Positions 54,369 to 62,034 of a stretch of DNA of 64,000 nucleotides are shown here, piece after piece. Under the pieces are notes generated by a model. The model was not told where the DNA came from. It saw only the letters and a list, made by a program, of their open reading frames with translations, and ran no database searches. This stretch comes from Euryarchaeota archaeon UBA171. Its GTDB lineage: Archaea > Thermoplasmatota > Poseidoniia > Poseidoniales > Thalassarchaeaceae. The stretch spans positions 24,042-88,041 of the forward strand of contig DANO01000018.1 in NCBI GenBank assembly GCA_002497295.1, in the 5' to 3' direction. How positions within the stretch are numbered: position 1 is the stretch's first letter; every line of letters begins with the position of its first letter. The translations under genes and the position numbers were made by a program.

Positions 54369-55727
54369 GTGAAAGGTACGGTGCCAGCGACAGTTATTCT
54401 CGGAGCTCAGTGGGGCGATGAAGGAAAGGGTAAGGCAATTGATCAATTAGCCTCCAGATACGGGTGGGCAGTTCGTTTTCAGGGAGGCAATAACGCAGGG
54501 CACACAATTGTCATAGGGGACACGACTCTGAAGTTACATCAGATACCCTCCGGCCTCCCGACTCCTCATTGCAATCTTGTTCTGGGAGACGGGATGGTAA
54601 TCGATCCATGGGTTCTGGAGAAGGAACTCGATGCCTGGAATGCCCTCACCGGCGAGAAACCAGAGGGATCCAGGCTATTCATATCCGAGCGCGCGTCAAT
54701 CATCCTCCCATTCCACAGGTTGTATGACTCTGCAGACAAAGTCGTAGGAACAACTGGAAGAGGAATAGGACCTGCTTACAGGGATCGAATAGAGCGGGTA
54801 GGCATTCGCTTCGCAGACATAGAAGGACTACTCGAAAACAGCCAGTCAATAAGCGCATCAGCTTCCAGAATGTCCTCACAACTTGCTGCTATTGGCATCG
54901 ATCATAGGATCTCTGCACAAGACCTTGAGAATGATTTGAGATGGATTCTCGACAGATACGGGGACGCCATAGCGCCAACAGGACACATGTTGGACATAGC
55001 ACTCAGAAATGGCGAGCAAGTACTTCTCGAAGGGGCACAGGGGGCAATGCTTGACATCGACCAGGGCACGTATCCATTCGTAACGTCCTCCGTCACATCA
55101 AGGGCAAACGCCTCTCATGGGGCAGGAATACACCCCGGACACATAGGCCCGTGCCTCGGGGTAACCAAGGCATACACAACTCGTGTTGGAAACGGGCCAT
55201 TTCCGACTGAGATACCCTCTGAAGACCCATCTGGCCAGCATCTCGCAAAAGTTGGCCATGAGTTTGGTACCACTACTGGCAGGCCAAGAAGGACAGGGTG
55301 GCTAGACATACCCGCGCTAATGGAGGCACACAGGGTGAATGGGTTCTCGGGGCTCGTTCTCACCAAACTCGATGTGTTGGCCGGGCTAGATGAAATTAAG
55401 ATCTGCATAGGATACGAATTGGATGGGCGTCCGATTACTATGCTGCCCGTCCGCGCCGAGGATGTCGCACGCTGCATACCTGTTTACGAGACACATCCAG
55501 GATTCGAGGCAATAAGCGAAGATGAGTGGCTTGCTATGGCTCAGAAATCGCATGAGGAAAAATCCTGGTTAGAAGCCCTCCCCGATGCTGCAGCATCGAT
55601 CGTCACTAGGATCGAAGAGCTATCCGGCATCGAGGTTCAGTGTGTGGGGATCGGCCCAGATAGAAGATCCACGCTCTCAAAGCCGGGTGGTATGTTCGAT
55701 CACCCACTTAATTTGGGAAATTTCTAA
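54369..55727 (+). CDS. purA: Adenylosuccinate synthetase
   Basis: The GTP-dependent enzyme that joins IMP and aspartate in the first committed step to AMP. The P-loop 'ILGAQWGDEGKGKAID' and 'QGGNNAGHTI' are the two diagnostic N-terminal blocks with catalytic Asp and His. 'TTGRGIGPAYRDRI' and 'EGAQGAMLDIDQGTYPFVTSS' are the IMP-binding and central motifs. 'TTTGRPRRTGWLDIPAL' is close to the C-terminal switch. At 452 residues it is bacterial-like in size (430). The start is GTG 54369. Some archaea have a shorter, 340-residue form, so the long form is notable but common in this lineage. Confidence 0.96.
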   Translation: MKGTVPATVILGAQWGDEGKGKAIDQLASRYGWAVRFQGGNNAGHTIVIGDTTLKLHQIPSGLPTPHCNLVLGDGMVIDPWVLEKELDAWNALTGEKPEGSRLFISERASIILPFHRLYDSADKVVGTTGRGIGPAYRDRIERVGIRFADIEGLLENSQSISASASRMSSQLAAIGIDHRISAQDLENDLRWILDRYGDAIAPTGHMLDIALRNGEQVLLEGAQGAMLDIDQGTYPFVTSSVTSRANASHGAGIHPGHIGPCLGVTKAYTTRVGNGPFPTEIPSEDPSGQHLAKVGHEFGTTTGRPRRTGWLDIPALMEAHRVNGFSGLVLTKLDVLAGLDEIKICIGYELDGRPITMLPVRAEDVARCIPVYETHPGFEAISEDEWLAMAQKSHEEKSWLEALPDAAASIVTRIEELSGIEVQCVGIGPDRRSTLSKPGGMFDHPLNLGNF

Positions 55728-55750
55728 CCGTGTAACCATGAGGCGATGAC

Positions 55751-56038
55751 ATGGGATTCAAGTCGCGGGCTAAGAAACTGAAACACGCAGCCGATGCTGC
55801 GAGACCACTCAAAGAAGACTCGGGGGATGACGATGAGGGCGTGACCCCCTGCGACGTAAGGAGCTGCAAGAATTGGGCTGATAAGTCGATGGGAGGTCGA
55901 AGACTCGCATTCGACAGGGCAGCAGATGTCTGGGGCGAGGATGGACTCGCATCGGACGGGAGAAGGCTGTCCGTGTGTAAGCAATGTTACAGGGAATGGA
56001 AGAAAGCCAAGAAGGATGATCCTGATGAGTGGTCGTGA
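55751..56038 (+). CDS. Small Cys-containing protein, unknown function
   Basis: A 95-residue acidic-and-basic protein. It has a Lys-rich start ('KSRAKKLKHAADAARPL'), an acidic stretch ('DSGDDDEG') and a Cys-rich middle: Cys in 'TPCDVRSCKNWADKSMGG' and CKQC near the end, four in all, a likely zinc site. 'AFDRAADVWGEDGLASDG' is distinctive. No family is recognised. It begins 24 bases after purA, so cotranscription is likely. The Lys-rich ends suit binding to nucleic acid, which is only a guess. Confidence 0.7.
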   Translation: MGFKSRAKKLKHAADAARPLKEDSGDDDEGVTPCDVRSCKNWADKSMGGRRLAFDRAADVWGEDGLASDGRRLSVCKQCYREWKKAKKDDPDEWS

Positions 56039-56126
56039 TCCGGCCTAGTCATGAAATCCTGAGATACCCCTTCAAATATTTAGAAGCCAATACCAATATT
56101 CAATATCCTATCACTAGACACTGCAT

Positions 56127-56203
56127 ATAGGGGAGCTTAGCGCTGAGAGGTCGCCCTCGGGCGACGACCCTTTGACCTGATCTGGGTAATGCCAGCGGAG
56201 GGA
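56127..56203 (+). promoter_or_regulatory. TPP (thiamine pyrophosphate) riboswitch
   Basis: The conserved parts of the TPP aptamer are all present. 'GGGGAGCTTAG' opens P1/P2 (about 56130), CTGAGAGG forms the J3/P3 pyrimidine-sensing part (56143-56150), and a small stem 'TCGCCCTCGGGCGA' is P3a. 'GACCCTTTGACCTGATCTGG' continues to 'GTAATGCCAGCGGAGGGA' (P4/P5, the diphosphate side). The helix between 'CTGG' and 'CCAG' pairs. The end lies 6 bases before the symporter ATG at 56209, so ligand binding probably hides the Shine-Dalgarno site GGAGGGAG inside the aptamer end. An AT-rich stretch at about 56073-56105 can hold the TATA box. Confidence 0.95.
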
Positions 56204-56208
56204 GAGAA

Positions 56209-57675
56209 ATGGAAACGAATATCGCATATGGATTGATGATTGCAACGCTCGGTATCTTCGGCTACATCGGATACCAGGCATCGACTGACAAGGAAATCGG
56301 GGCAGACGAGTACCTCTCTGCCAGAGGATCGCAGGATTGGCTTCGGATAGGGCTGAGCCTTTTCGCCTCGGGGATGGGGATATGGATTCTATTCGGCCCC
56401 TCGGAGGTCGGCTACTGGGGTGGATTCTGGGATGTAGTCGGATATGCAGTCTCGGCAGCGACGCCATTCCTGCTTCTGGCCTATGTCGGTCCGATGATAC
56501 GCGAGAGACTCCCAAACGGAGTGACTCTGGCGGACTATGTGCGTATCCGCCTGGGCAGACAAATGCAGATCTACGTCGGCCTGATTTCAGTCCTGTATAT
56601 GTTCACATTCCTGTTCGCTGAATTCACCGCGATCGGGAAGGCCACTGAAACTCTGTCTGATGCTGAGCCACTCGTTCCGATGCTCTTGGTGGGCGCAGTC
56701 ACTGCAGCCTACACGTCTCGAGGTGGACTCCCTGCGTCCCTTGCAACCGACCGCATTCAGGCGTGGACTATTCTCTTCCTTGTCGTGGCACTGTTGCTGA
56801 CTCTCTTCGGGGGGGACATCAATGGACTCATTTCGGATGCCAAGGCTTACAATCCCGAAGGCGACATAGATTGGAGCATCGGCTCAATGTCGTACATGGA
56901 CTCTTTAGAATCCGGATTGGCCTTGGTGGTGGCAATCACCGCTGCAGAGATGTTCTCCCAGGGGAATTGGCAGAGGGCATGGGCGTCTGAGTCGGATGAG
57001 GCCCTAACCAAGGGGGCATGGCTTGCCGCGGCACTGGTCCTGCCGCTGGTCTTCGTCATGGGCGTGCTGGGCACAGTAGTAGCGGCACAGGGTGCCGCGG
57101 AAGATCCCTCTGCTGCCTTCTTCTACCTGATCGAGGATGCCGGCGTCATGTTCGTGGCCGCATTCATCGTCCTCGCAATCGCCCTAGTATGCTCCAGCGT
57201 CGATACTCTGCAGAACGCCGTCGTAGCCTCGATATCGAGGGATCTCGGCGATAGTAGGATGAGCCTGCAGAGTGCACGTTACCTGACTGTAGGCCTGATC
57301 CCGGTAGCGATCTACCTTGCCACAGGCCCCACAATCCCATTCAGCCTTCCTCATATCGGGGTTTTCACCTTCAATTCAGTCGGCGTCTTTCAGATATTCC
57401 TGTTCGCCGACCTGCTTGCCGCGGCCACGGTAATGCCGGTTCTCCTCACGTTGTGGGGGCAGGTCTCTTCCAGAGGCGCGCTTCTAGGGGCGATCTCAGG
57501 CCTCCTATCTGTGGTCGCCTACGGATTATGGACAGCAGACCTATGGACGGGTGTTGAGTACATCTTCTCACCCACGAACGAGTTCGGTCTGGCGAATCTC
57601 TGGGTCTTCCTGTCAGCGATCATCGGATCCTCTGTTGTTACTGTGCTGGGTTCATACGCTCTGCCCGATGAGTAG
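56209..57675 (+). CDS. Sodium:solute symporter under TPP riboswitch control, likely thiamine or precursor uptake
   Basis: A 488-residue SSS-family transporter with about 13 helices. 'ADEYLSARGSQDWLRIGLSL' and 'SGMGIWILFGPSEVGYWGG' are the N-terminal segments of this fold. 'AIGKATETL' and 'TAAYTSRGGLPASLATDRIQ' belong to the core repeat with its sodium-site region. 'CSSVDTLQNAVVASISRDLG' is the late signature shared by SSS proteins. The family does not tell the solute; the TPP riboswitch 6 bases upstream does, pointing to thiamine or its HMP part, as for ThiV symporters in marine bacteria. The stop overlaps the PAP2 gene by 8 bases. Base composition is richer in G+C than earlier genes. Confidence 0.88.
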   Translation: METNIAYGLMIATLGIFGYIGYQASTDKEIGADEYLSARGSQDWLRIGLSLFASGMGIWILFGPSEVGYWGGFWDVVGYAVSAATPFLLLAYVGPMIRERLPNGVTLADYVRIRLGRQMQIYVGLISVLYMFTFLFAEFTAIGKATETLSDAEPLVPMLLVGAVTAAYTSRGGLPASLATDRIQAWTILFLVVALLLTLFGGDINGLISDAKAYNPEGDIDWSIGSMSYMDSLESGLALVVAITAAEMFSQGNWQRAWASESDEALTKGAWLAAALVLPLVFVMGVLGTVVAAQGAAEDPSAAFFYLIEDAGVMFVAAFIVLAIALVCSSVDTLQNAVVASISRDLGDSRMSLQSARYLTVGLIPVAIYLATGPTIPFSLPHIGVFTFNSVGVFQIFLFADLLAAATVMPVLLTLWGQVSSRGALLGAISGLLSVVAYGLWTADLWTGVEYIFSPTNEFGLANLWVFLSAIIGSSVVTVLGSYALPDE

Positions 57676-58444
57676 GCCCATGCGTTGGTTCAAGCCATGG
57701 ACCGGATTATGGGCGCCCATTTGGGTAAGGAGAAGAGGCATGGGCGGGTACCGCCTGCCCCTGGAGATTTTCCTGATCGGCATAATTATCGTCGCAGTAC
57801 CCTACTTCGCAACCAACAACATCGCGAACGCATATCTGGACACGGTATTCGACCCTGAGATAGCACTCGACAGGCAGATCCCCGTCTGGAACTGGACCAT
57901 CCTCCCATACGCACTGCTCTACATGTTCTACCCAGCAACGCTCCTGCTCTGCCCAAAAGACGACCGCGGTTATTCCGAGCTCGTCGTCTCCATGCAGATG
58001 CTCATCATGGTGACAGCGTTCTGCTGCGTCATATTCCTCGTCCTCCCCGCCGAGATCGACCTCAGAGACCAGATAGACTGGGACTCGATGAACGCATGGG
58101 AGGCGCTCCTCTTCGAATTCATCCACATGTCAGACAACCCCTGGAACGCATGGCCCAGCCTGCACATCGTGCATTCCTACCTGCTTGCCAGGGCGATGAC
58201 CGTGTGGATCATGAGGAAAAGGGGTGAATCCCCGATTCTATGGAATGCGGTCTTGGTGACTGTTTGGACCGAATGGACGCTCCTGTCGGTCAGCATATTG
58301 ACCACAAAACAGCATTATCTGTTCGATTTGCTGACTGGGATAATCGTCGCGCATATGGCGTGGTTGGCCCTGCAGAAAACACTCTCTGAGATCAATGACC
58401 TAGGGCCGAACCAATTCGCCAGAGAATACGGCTGGACCGATTAA
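57668..58444 (+). CDS. PAP2-superfamily membrane phosphatase-like protein
   Basis: A polytopic protein of about 258 residues with six helices. The PAP2-like site is in 'NAWPSLHIVHSYLLARAM' (PSxH type) and 'SILTTKQHYLFDLLTGIIVAH', where the second His and Asp belong to the catalytic triad. It resembles the inositol-phosphoceramide synthase/PAP2 membrane type. The frame opens at 57551, but ATG 57668 overlaps the symporter stop by 8 bases (ATGAGTAG) and is the proper start. It ends 4 bases into the convergent pitA-like gene. Being on the TPP-controlled message it may act on thiamine phosphates or on lipid; neither is shown. Confidence 0.82.
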   Translation: MSRPMRWFKPWTGLWAPIWVRRRGMGGYRLPLEIFLIGIIIVAVPYFATNNIANAYLDTVFDPEIALDRQIPVWNWTILPYALLYMFYPATLLLCPKDDRGYSELVVSMQMLIMVTAFCCVIFLVLPAEIDLRDQIDWDSMNAWEALLFEFIHMSDNPWNAWPSLHIVHSYLLARAMTVWIMRKRGESPILWNAVLVTVWTEWTLLSVSILTTKQHYLFDLLTGIIVAHMAWLALQKTLSEINDLGPNQFAREYGWTD

Positions 58445-60621
58445 TCGTATACCATGGAGAGCAGGGCATTCGCTGCCTTCTCGCATGCATTCGCCACGTC
58501 ATCCAAGCGCTGAAGCACCCTGTACATGTGCACCGCTGCCAGGGACTCTTCCTCCCCGTTGCTGAACACGTATGCAGCAGCCTTGCTCTCCGCCACGTCT
58601 GCCTGATGCTCTGCAAGGTTCACCGCATCGATCAGATCACTGAGGCGCTGCCTGCCTGCCTTGGTATATCCAGATAGGGCCAAAGTCTTCAGTTGGGAAA
58701 TGGTATCCTCGTACAACGAGGCAGTATTGGAAACGGCCTCAGCCATCTCCTTCAGCATCGCCCGCGCCTTCTTGTCTCCGAAAAGCTCCCTGAATGACAG
58801 CTGCTCGGCTACATTTTGAGCATAGTCCGCGATCCTATCCTGCTTGGAAACCATCTCGAGCATGGCGTCTCGGCCCTGGAGCACAGACATCTGGCCCGAA
58901 CCTATCCTCTTTCTGAGATCATTCTTGATCACGTCCGCCCGGAGCTCTGCCTCCACAGTGGCTTCAATTTCCTTCTTGGGGTCCTTCCCGTCCGCTGCTT
59001 TGTTCACAGCGTCCAGCATGTGTGCCACAGTCTCCTCAACCGCCAATGCATGGGTGTGCAAAAGCTCGAAGTGAGTCGGGGCACTGCCGTCTGAGCCACT
59101 AGCATCAGAGAGAGCGTCCTCGACATAGATTTCACCATCCCTCGTGGCCCACATCACGTAGACCACTGCTGCGAAGGCAATCGGTAGGACAACTATGAGG
59201 TGGACCGGGTCGGATGCAATGGCCACGAATATCACTACTGAGCCGAAACCAGCAGCAGGTATGCTCGCCACCCACGACGCGAAGATCTTACCGAACACCC
59301 TGAAGTCAACGGCTTTCGCTCCGCCCGCCAAGCCGACGCCAACAACAGCACCGACCAATGTGTGAGTGGTGGAAACGGGGACTGCGAGGAACGGCATCGA
59401 GAATATCAGAATCGTGGTCGCGGCTCCGAACTCCGCTGCAAAACCTCTTGTCGGGGTGATGTCGGTGATTTTCTTACCGATTGTGTCCATGACCCTCCAG
59501 CCCCAGGTCATTACGCCTATCGCAATCCCAGCGCTCCCGAGCAGCACCAGCCATACTGGAACCGCTGCTTCAGCACTCAACTCGCCACCGGACTCCAAGA
59601 CCTGGTAGACAGCAGCCATGGGCCCGATCGCATTCGACCTGTCATTGGCCCCATGAGCGAAGGCGACATAGGCCGCGGTGATTATCTGAAGCCAAACGAA
59701 GATCCTCTCGACGCCCATGAACCCATTCCGCTCTTCCTTGATGTCGATCCTCTTCAGGACCATGAACAGGGTAAGGGAGGCGATGGCTCCGATGGCGCCT
59801 GCGAGAAGCAGGGAATTGATGGGGAACCAGGCACCCTGGTAGATTGCGTCTACGCACTCGGGGTAATCAACGACATTGACCCCCTCGGGGCAGTAGTCCG
59901 TGAATGGGTTGAACGATCCGCCCTCCTTGACCCCTAGCCATGACGCCTTGTCGAGCGTCCCTGCATCGTCCAGCCTGCTGAAGAGCCCCTTCAACGCCTT
60001 GAACTGAAGAGCCAGCCCGAGTACGAAGAACGTCGGGAATGCGAGGATAGGGGCCAGCCACATCGAGCGTTCCTCGGGATTCTTGGATTCGAGGATGGTC
60101 TCGCGGACTATCCAGAAGGATAGGAACGCTATGATGCCGCCCAGCAAGGGGCTTGCGACCCAGGACATCACCACCTTCCTCACGACCTCCCAATCGATGA
60201 GGTCCGTCTGGTGCTGCACCTCGAGGACCAGGCCGATCCCGATGATGCCCCCGATGATGCTGTGCGTCGTCGACACAGGCAAGCCCAGCCTCGTGGCGAC
60301 GGTGAGCCATACCGCTGCCGCCATCATAGCTGAGATGAATCCGTACATCAGGTCGTTGGAAAAGGCCTCGGTGACGGTGTCGAAATCGACAACAAGGATC
60401 CCCTTCCTGACTGTGTCCGTGACGGCGTCGCCCGCGAAGAAGGCACCAGCGAATTCGAAAATCGCTGCCACGATCACGGCTTGCTTCAGCGTCAGAGCTC
60501 TTGATCCGACGGACGTACCCATCGCATTTGCGACGTCGTTCGCTCCGATATTCCATGACATGTAGGCACATACTAACAGAGATAGAAGCAATACTATCCA
60601 CATTATTCCTGTGATTTCCAT
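58441..60621 (-). CDS. PiT-family phosphate transporter fused to PhoU-like (DUF47) domain
   Basis: Residues 1 to about 510 are an inorganic phosphate transporter. 'NIGANDVANAMGTSVGSRAL' is the first PiT signature and 'AHGANDRSNAIGPMAAV' the second, inverted-repeat copy; about 12 helices are seen, with a loop around 240-285 that bears two Cys. Residues about 520-726 are soluble helices of the PhoU/DUF47 type ('ELLHTHALAVEETVAHMLDA' to 'RLDDVANACEKAANALLSM'). In most organisms DUF47 is a separate gene next to pit. A TATA-like box at about 60657-60670 and a GAGG site precede ATG 60621. It is divergent from a PhoU-type regulator. Confidence 0.93.
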   Translation of the reverse strand: MEITGIMWIVLLLSLLVCAYMSWNIGANDVANAMGTSVGSRALTLKQAVIVAAIFEFAGAFFAGDAVTDTVRKGILVVDFDTVTEAFSNDLMYGFISAMMAAAVWLTVATRLGLPVSTTHSIIGGIIGIGLVLEVQHQTDLIDWEVVRKVVMSWVASPLLGGIIAFLSFWIVRETILESKNPEERSMWLAPILAFPTFFVLGLALQFKALKGLFSRLDDAGTLDKASWLGVKEGGSFNPFTDYCPEGVNVVDYPECVDAIYQGAWFPINSLLLAGAIGAIASLTLFMVLKRIDIKEERNGFMGVERIFVWLQIITAAYVAFAHGANDRSNAIGPMAAVYQVLESGGELSAEAAVPVWLVLLGSAGIAIGVMTWGWRVMDTIGKKITDITPTRGFAAEFGAATTILIFSMPFLAVPVSTTHTLVGAVVGVGLAGGAKAVDFRVFGKIFASWVASIPAAGFGSVVIFVAIASDPVHLIVVLPIAFAAVVYVMWATRDGEIYVEDALSDASGSDGSAPTHFELLHTHALAVEETVAHMLDAVNKAADGKDPKKEIEATVEAELRADVIKNDLRKRIGSGQMSVLQGRDAMLEMVSKQDRIADYAQNVAEQLSFRELFGDKKARAMLKEMAEAVSNTASLYEDTISQLKTLALSGYTKAGRQRLSDLIDAVNLAEHQADVAESKAAAYVFSNGEEESLAAVHMYRVLQRLDDVANACEKAANALLSMVYD

Positions 60622-60746
60622 ATGATGCCTCGCAACTATTGAGGGGTTATAACTTTAGAAATATATAGAATATATATTAATTTAAGAAAACAATAGACTG
60701 AATGATGATGAAAAGTATATATTAAGGATTAATTTGGCTGTATTTG
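60622..60746. promoter_or_regulatory. Divergent AT-rich promoter region between pit-phoU fusion and AbrB-phoU
   Basis: A 125-base stretch, far richer in A+T than its left neighbour. For the minus-strand transporter, a TATA-like box lies at about 60657-60670, 36-49 bases before ATG 60621. For the plus-strand regulator, AAGTATATATTAA at 60713-60725 is about 26 bases ahead of ATG 60747, the distance for a leaderless archaeal message. A further TATATATTAATTTAAG lies at about 60671-60686. The regulator may bind here to control both genes. Confidence 0.6.
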
Positions 60747-61793
60747 ATGAGTATTGAATCCTCTGATAGGTCAGAAATCAGAAAATTACAGGTAACTGGC
60801 GGTTCGACCTACATCGTCAGCCTGCCTAGAAAATGGGTCACAGAACACGGACTCAGTGCAAAAGATAGGATCAAGATAGAGTGGCGCCCCTCTGGGAGTT
60901 TGAGATTAAATGCAGAAACAACCAATGTTAGGAAGAGAAGAAAGATCGAGATAAACATCGATGAAATCAAAGTCGAGTTTCTTTTTGATCATCTCGTTGG
61001 AGCGTATATTTCTGGTGCGCACAATATCTTAGTTTCTAGGAGTAGCGGTATTCGGAGAAACGATAGGAGGCAGATACGGAAATTCACACAGACTACTAGG
61101 GGGATTGAGATATCCGAAGAATCTGAATATTCTGTTCAATTAGTTACATTGATCAACACCTCGGAAATGCCATTGTACTCTAGCTTGAATAGAATGTATC
61201 TACTAGTTTCAAGTCAGATTAGAGATGTCACTGAGGTTCTTCTTCGGAACGATTCTTCATCCTTCGAAGATAGCGAGGAAAGAGAGAAGGAAGTCGATGC
61301 ACTGAGATTGTTATTAGAGAGGCAAGTTGGTCAAATCCTTGAATCCGCGTCGATAGAATCGAGCTTTGGAACAACTAGATGGGAAGCGTCTGAACTCTCT
61401 AATATTGTCAAAAATTTAGAGCGTATCGGAGATCATTGCTTCCTACTCAGCAGATTGTGCGTCGATCAAGAAGTTCCTTCAAATCTATCTTTACAAAAAC
61501 TACCAATTAACATCATCCCAGTATGGCACTCAGCAATCAAATTATTGATTTCAAATCTACGTGACAGAGATGTGAATGAAATCCATGAAGCAAAGTCGAA
61601 CGTAAGGGCCGCAATAGCGGAACTGAAAGAGTATGAGGCAAGCCTCTGGGAATCTGAATTGGAGTCGGTAGACGCACTTTTTATGGATAAACTTTCAGAA
61701 TCTCTGAGGCGAATATTAGCCTACACTCAAGATATAGCCGAGGTTTTAATCAACATATACACGCACAGAAATGCCACAGAAGAGATCTTTTGA
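60747..61793 (+). CDS. Phosphate uptake regulator: AbrB-type DNA-binding domain plus PhoU
   Basis: A 348-residue archaeal PhoU-family regulator. Residues about 10-50 are an AbrB/SpoVT swapped-hairpin domain ('KLQVTGGSTYIVSLPRKWVT'), expected to bind DNA. The rest is two helical PhoU-like repeats, with 'NIVKNLERIGDHCFLLSRL' and 'ESLRRILAYTQDIAEVLINI' as the ends of each, including the E/DxxxD metal site of PhoU. ATG 60747 is preferred over TTG 60744 on TATA spacing. Codon use is clearly more AT-rich than in the adjoining transporter gene. Divergent placement suggests it represses or tunes phosphate uptake. Confidence 0.9.
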   Translation: MSIESSDRSEIRKLQVTGGSTYIVSLPRKWVTEHGLSAKDRIKIEWRPSGSLRLNAETTNVRKRRKIEINIDEIKVEFLFDHLVGAYISGAHNILVSRSSGIRRNDRRQIRKFTQTTRGIEISEESEYSVQLVTLINTSEMPLYSSLNRMYLLVSSQIRDVTEVLLRNDSSSFEDSEEREKEVDALRLLLERQVGQILESASIESSFGTTRWEASELSNIVKNLERIGDHCFLLSRLCVDQEVPSNLSLQKLPINIIPVWHSAIKLLISNLRDRDVNEIHEAKSNVRAAIAELKEYEASLWESELESVDALFMDKLSESLRRILAYTQDIAEVLINIYTHRNATEEIF

Positions 61794-61862
61794 CTTTCTG
61801 GAGAACTCCTCGTGGAAACAGAGTAAATGGCGCGCAAGATCACGAGTCATAATTGAGAACGA

Positions 61863-61938
61863 TGGTGGGCTCGGCAGGAATTGAACCTGCGATCTTCGCC
61901 ATGTGAAGGCGACGTCATAACCCCTAGACCACGAGCCC
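61863..61938 (-). tRNA. tRNA-Val (CAC), CCA encoded
   Basis: On the minus strand a 73-base cloverleaf runs from 61938 to 61866, with CCA encoded at 61865-61863. The acceptor stem is GGGCTCG paired with CGAGCCC. The anticodon stem TCGCC/GGCGA closes a 7-base loop TTCACAT with anticodon CAC (codon GTG). The T arm is GCAGG-TTCAATT-CCTGC. The D arm holds 'GGTCTAGGGGTTATGACG'-like bases. A weak TATA-like CCTTAATC lies about 30 bases upstream. The stem pairings exclude Glu, although the loop contains TTC. Confidence 0.95.
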
Positions 61939-62034
61939 TGTGGCCGTCTCCTGCCGCGACTTCCGATTAAGGCTAGTGGAATTGTATCAGACTTCCAAGC
62001 ATGTGAAATACGCCATCTCCGAGCAAAGGTACGA

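Noticed and set aside
61866..61938. tRNA-Glu (TTC)
   Set aside because: The loop contains TTC, but correct stem pairing (TCGCC/GGCGA) places CAC in the anticodon position, giving Val.
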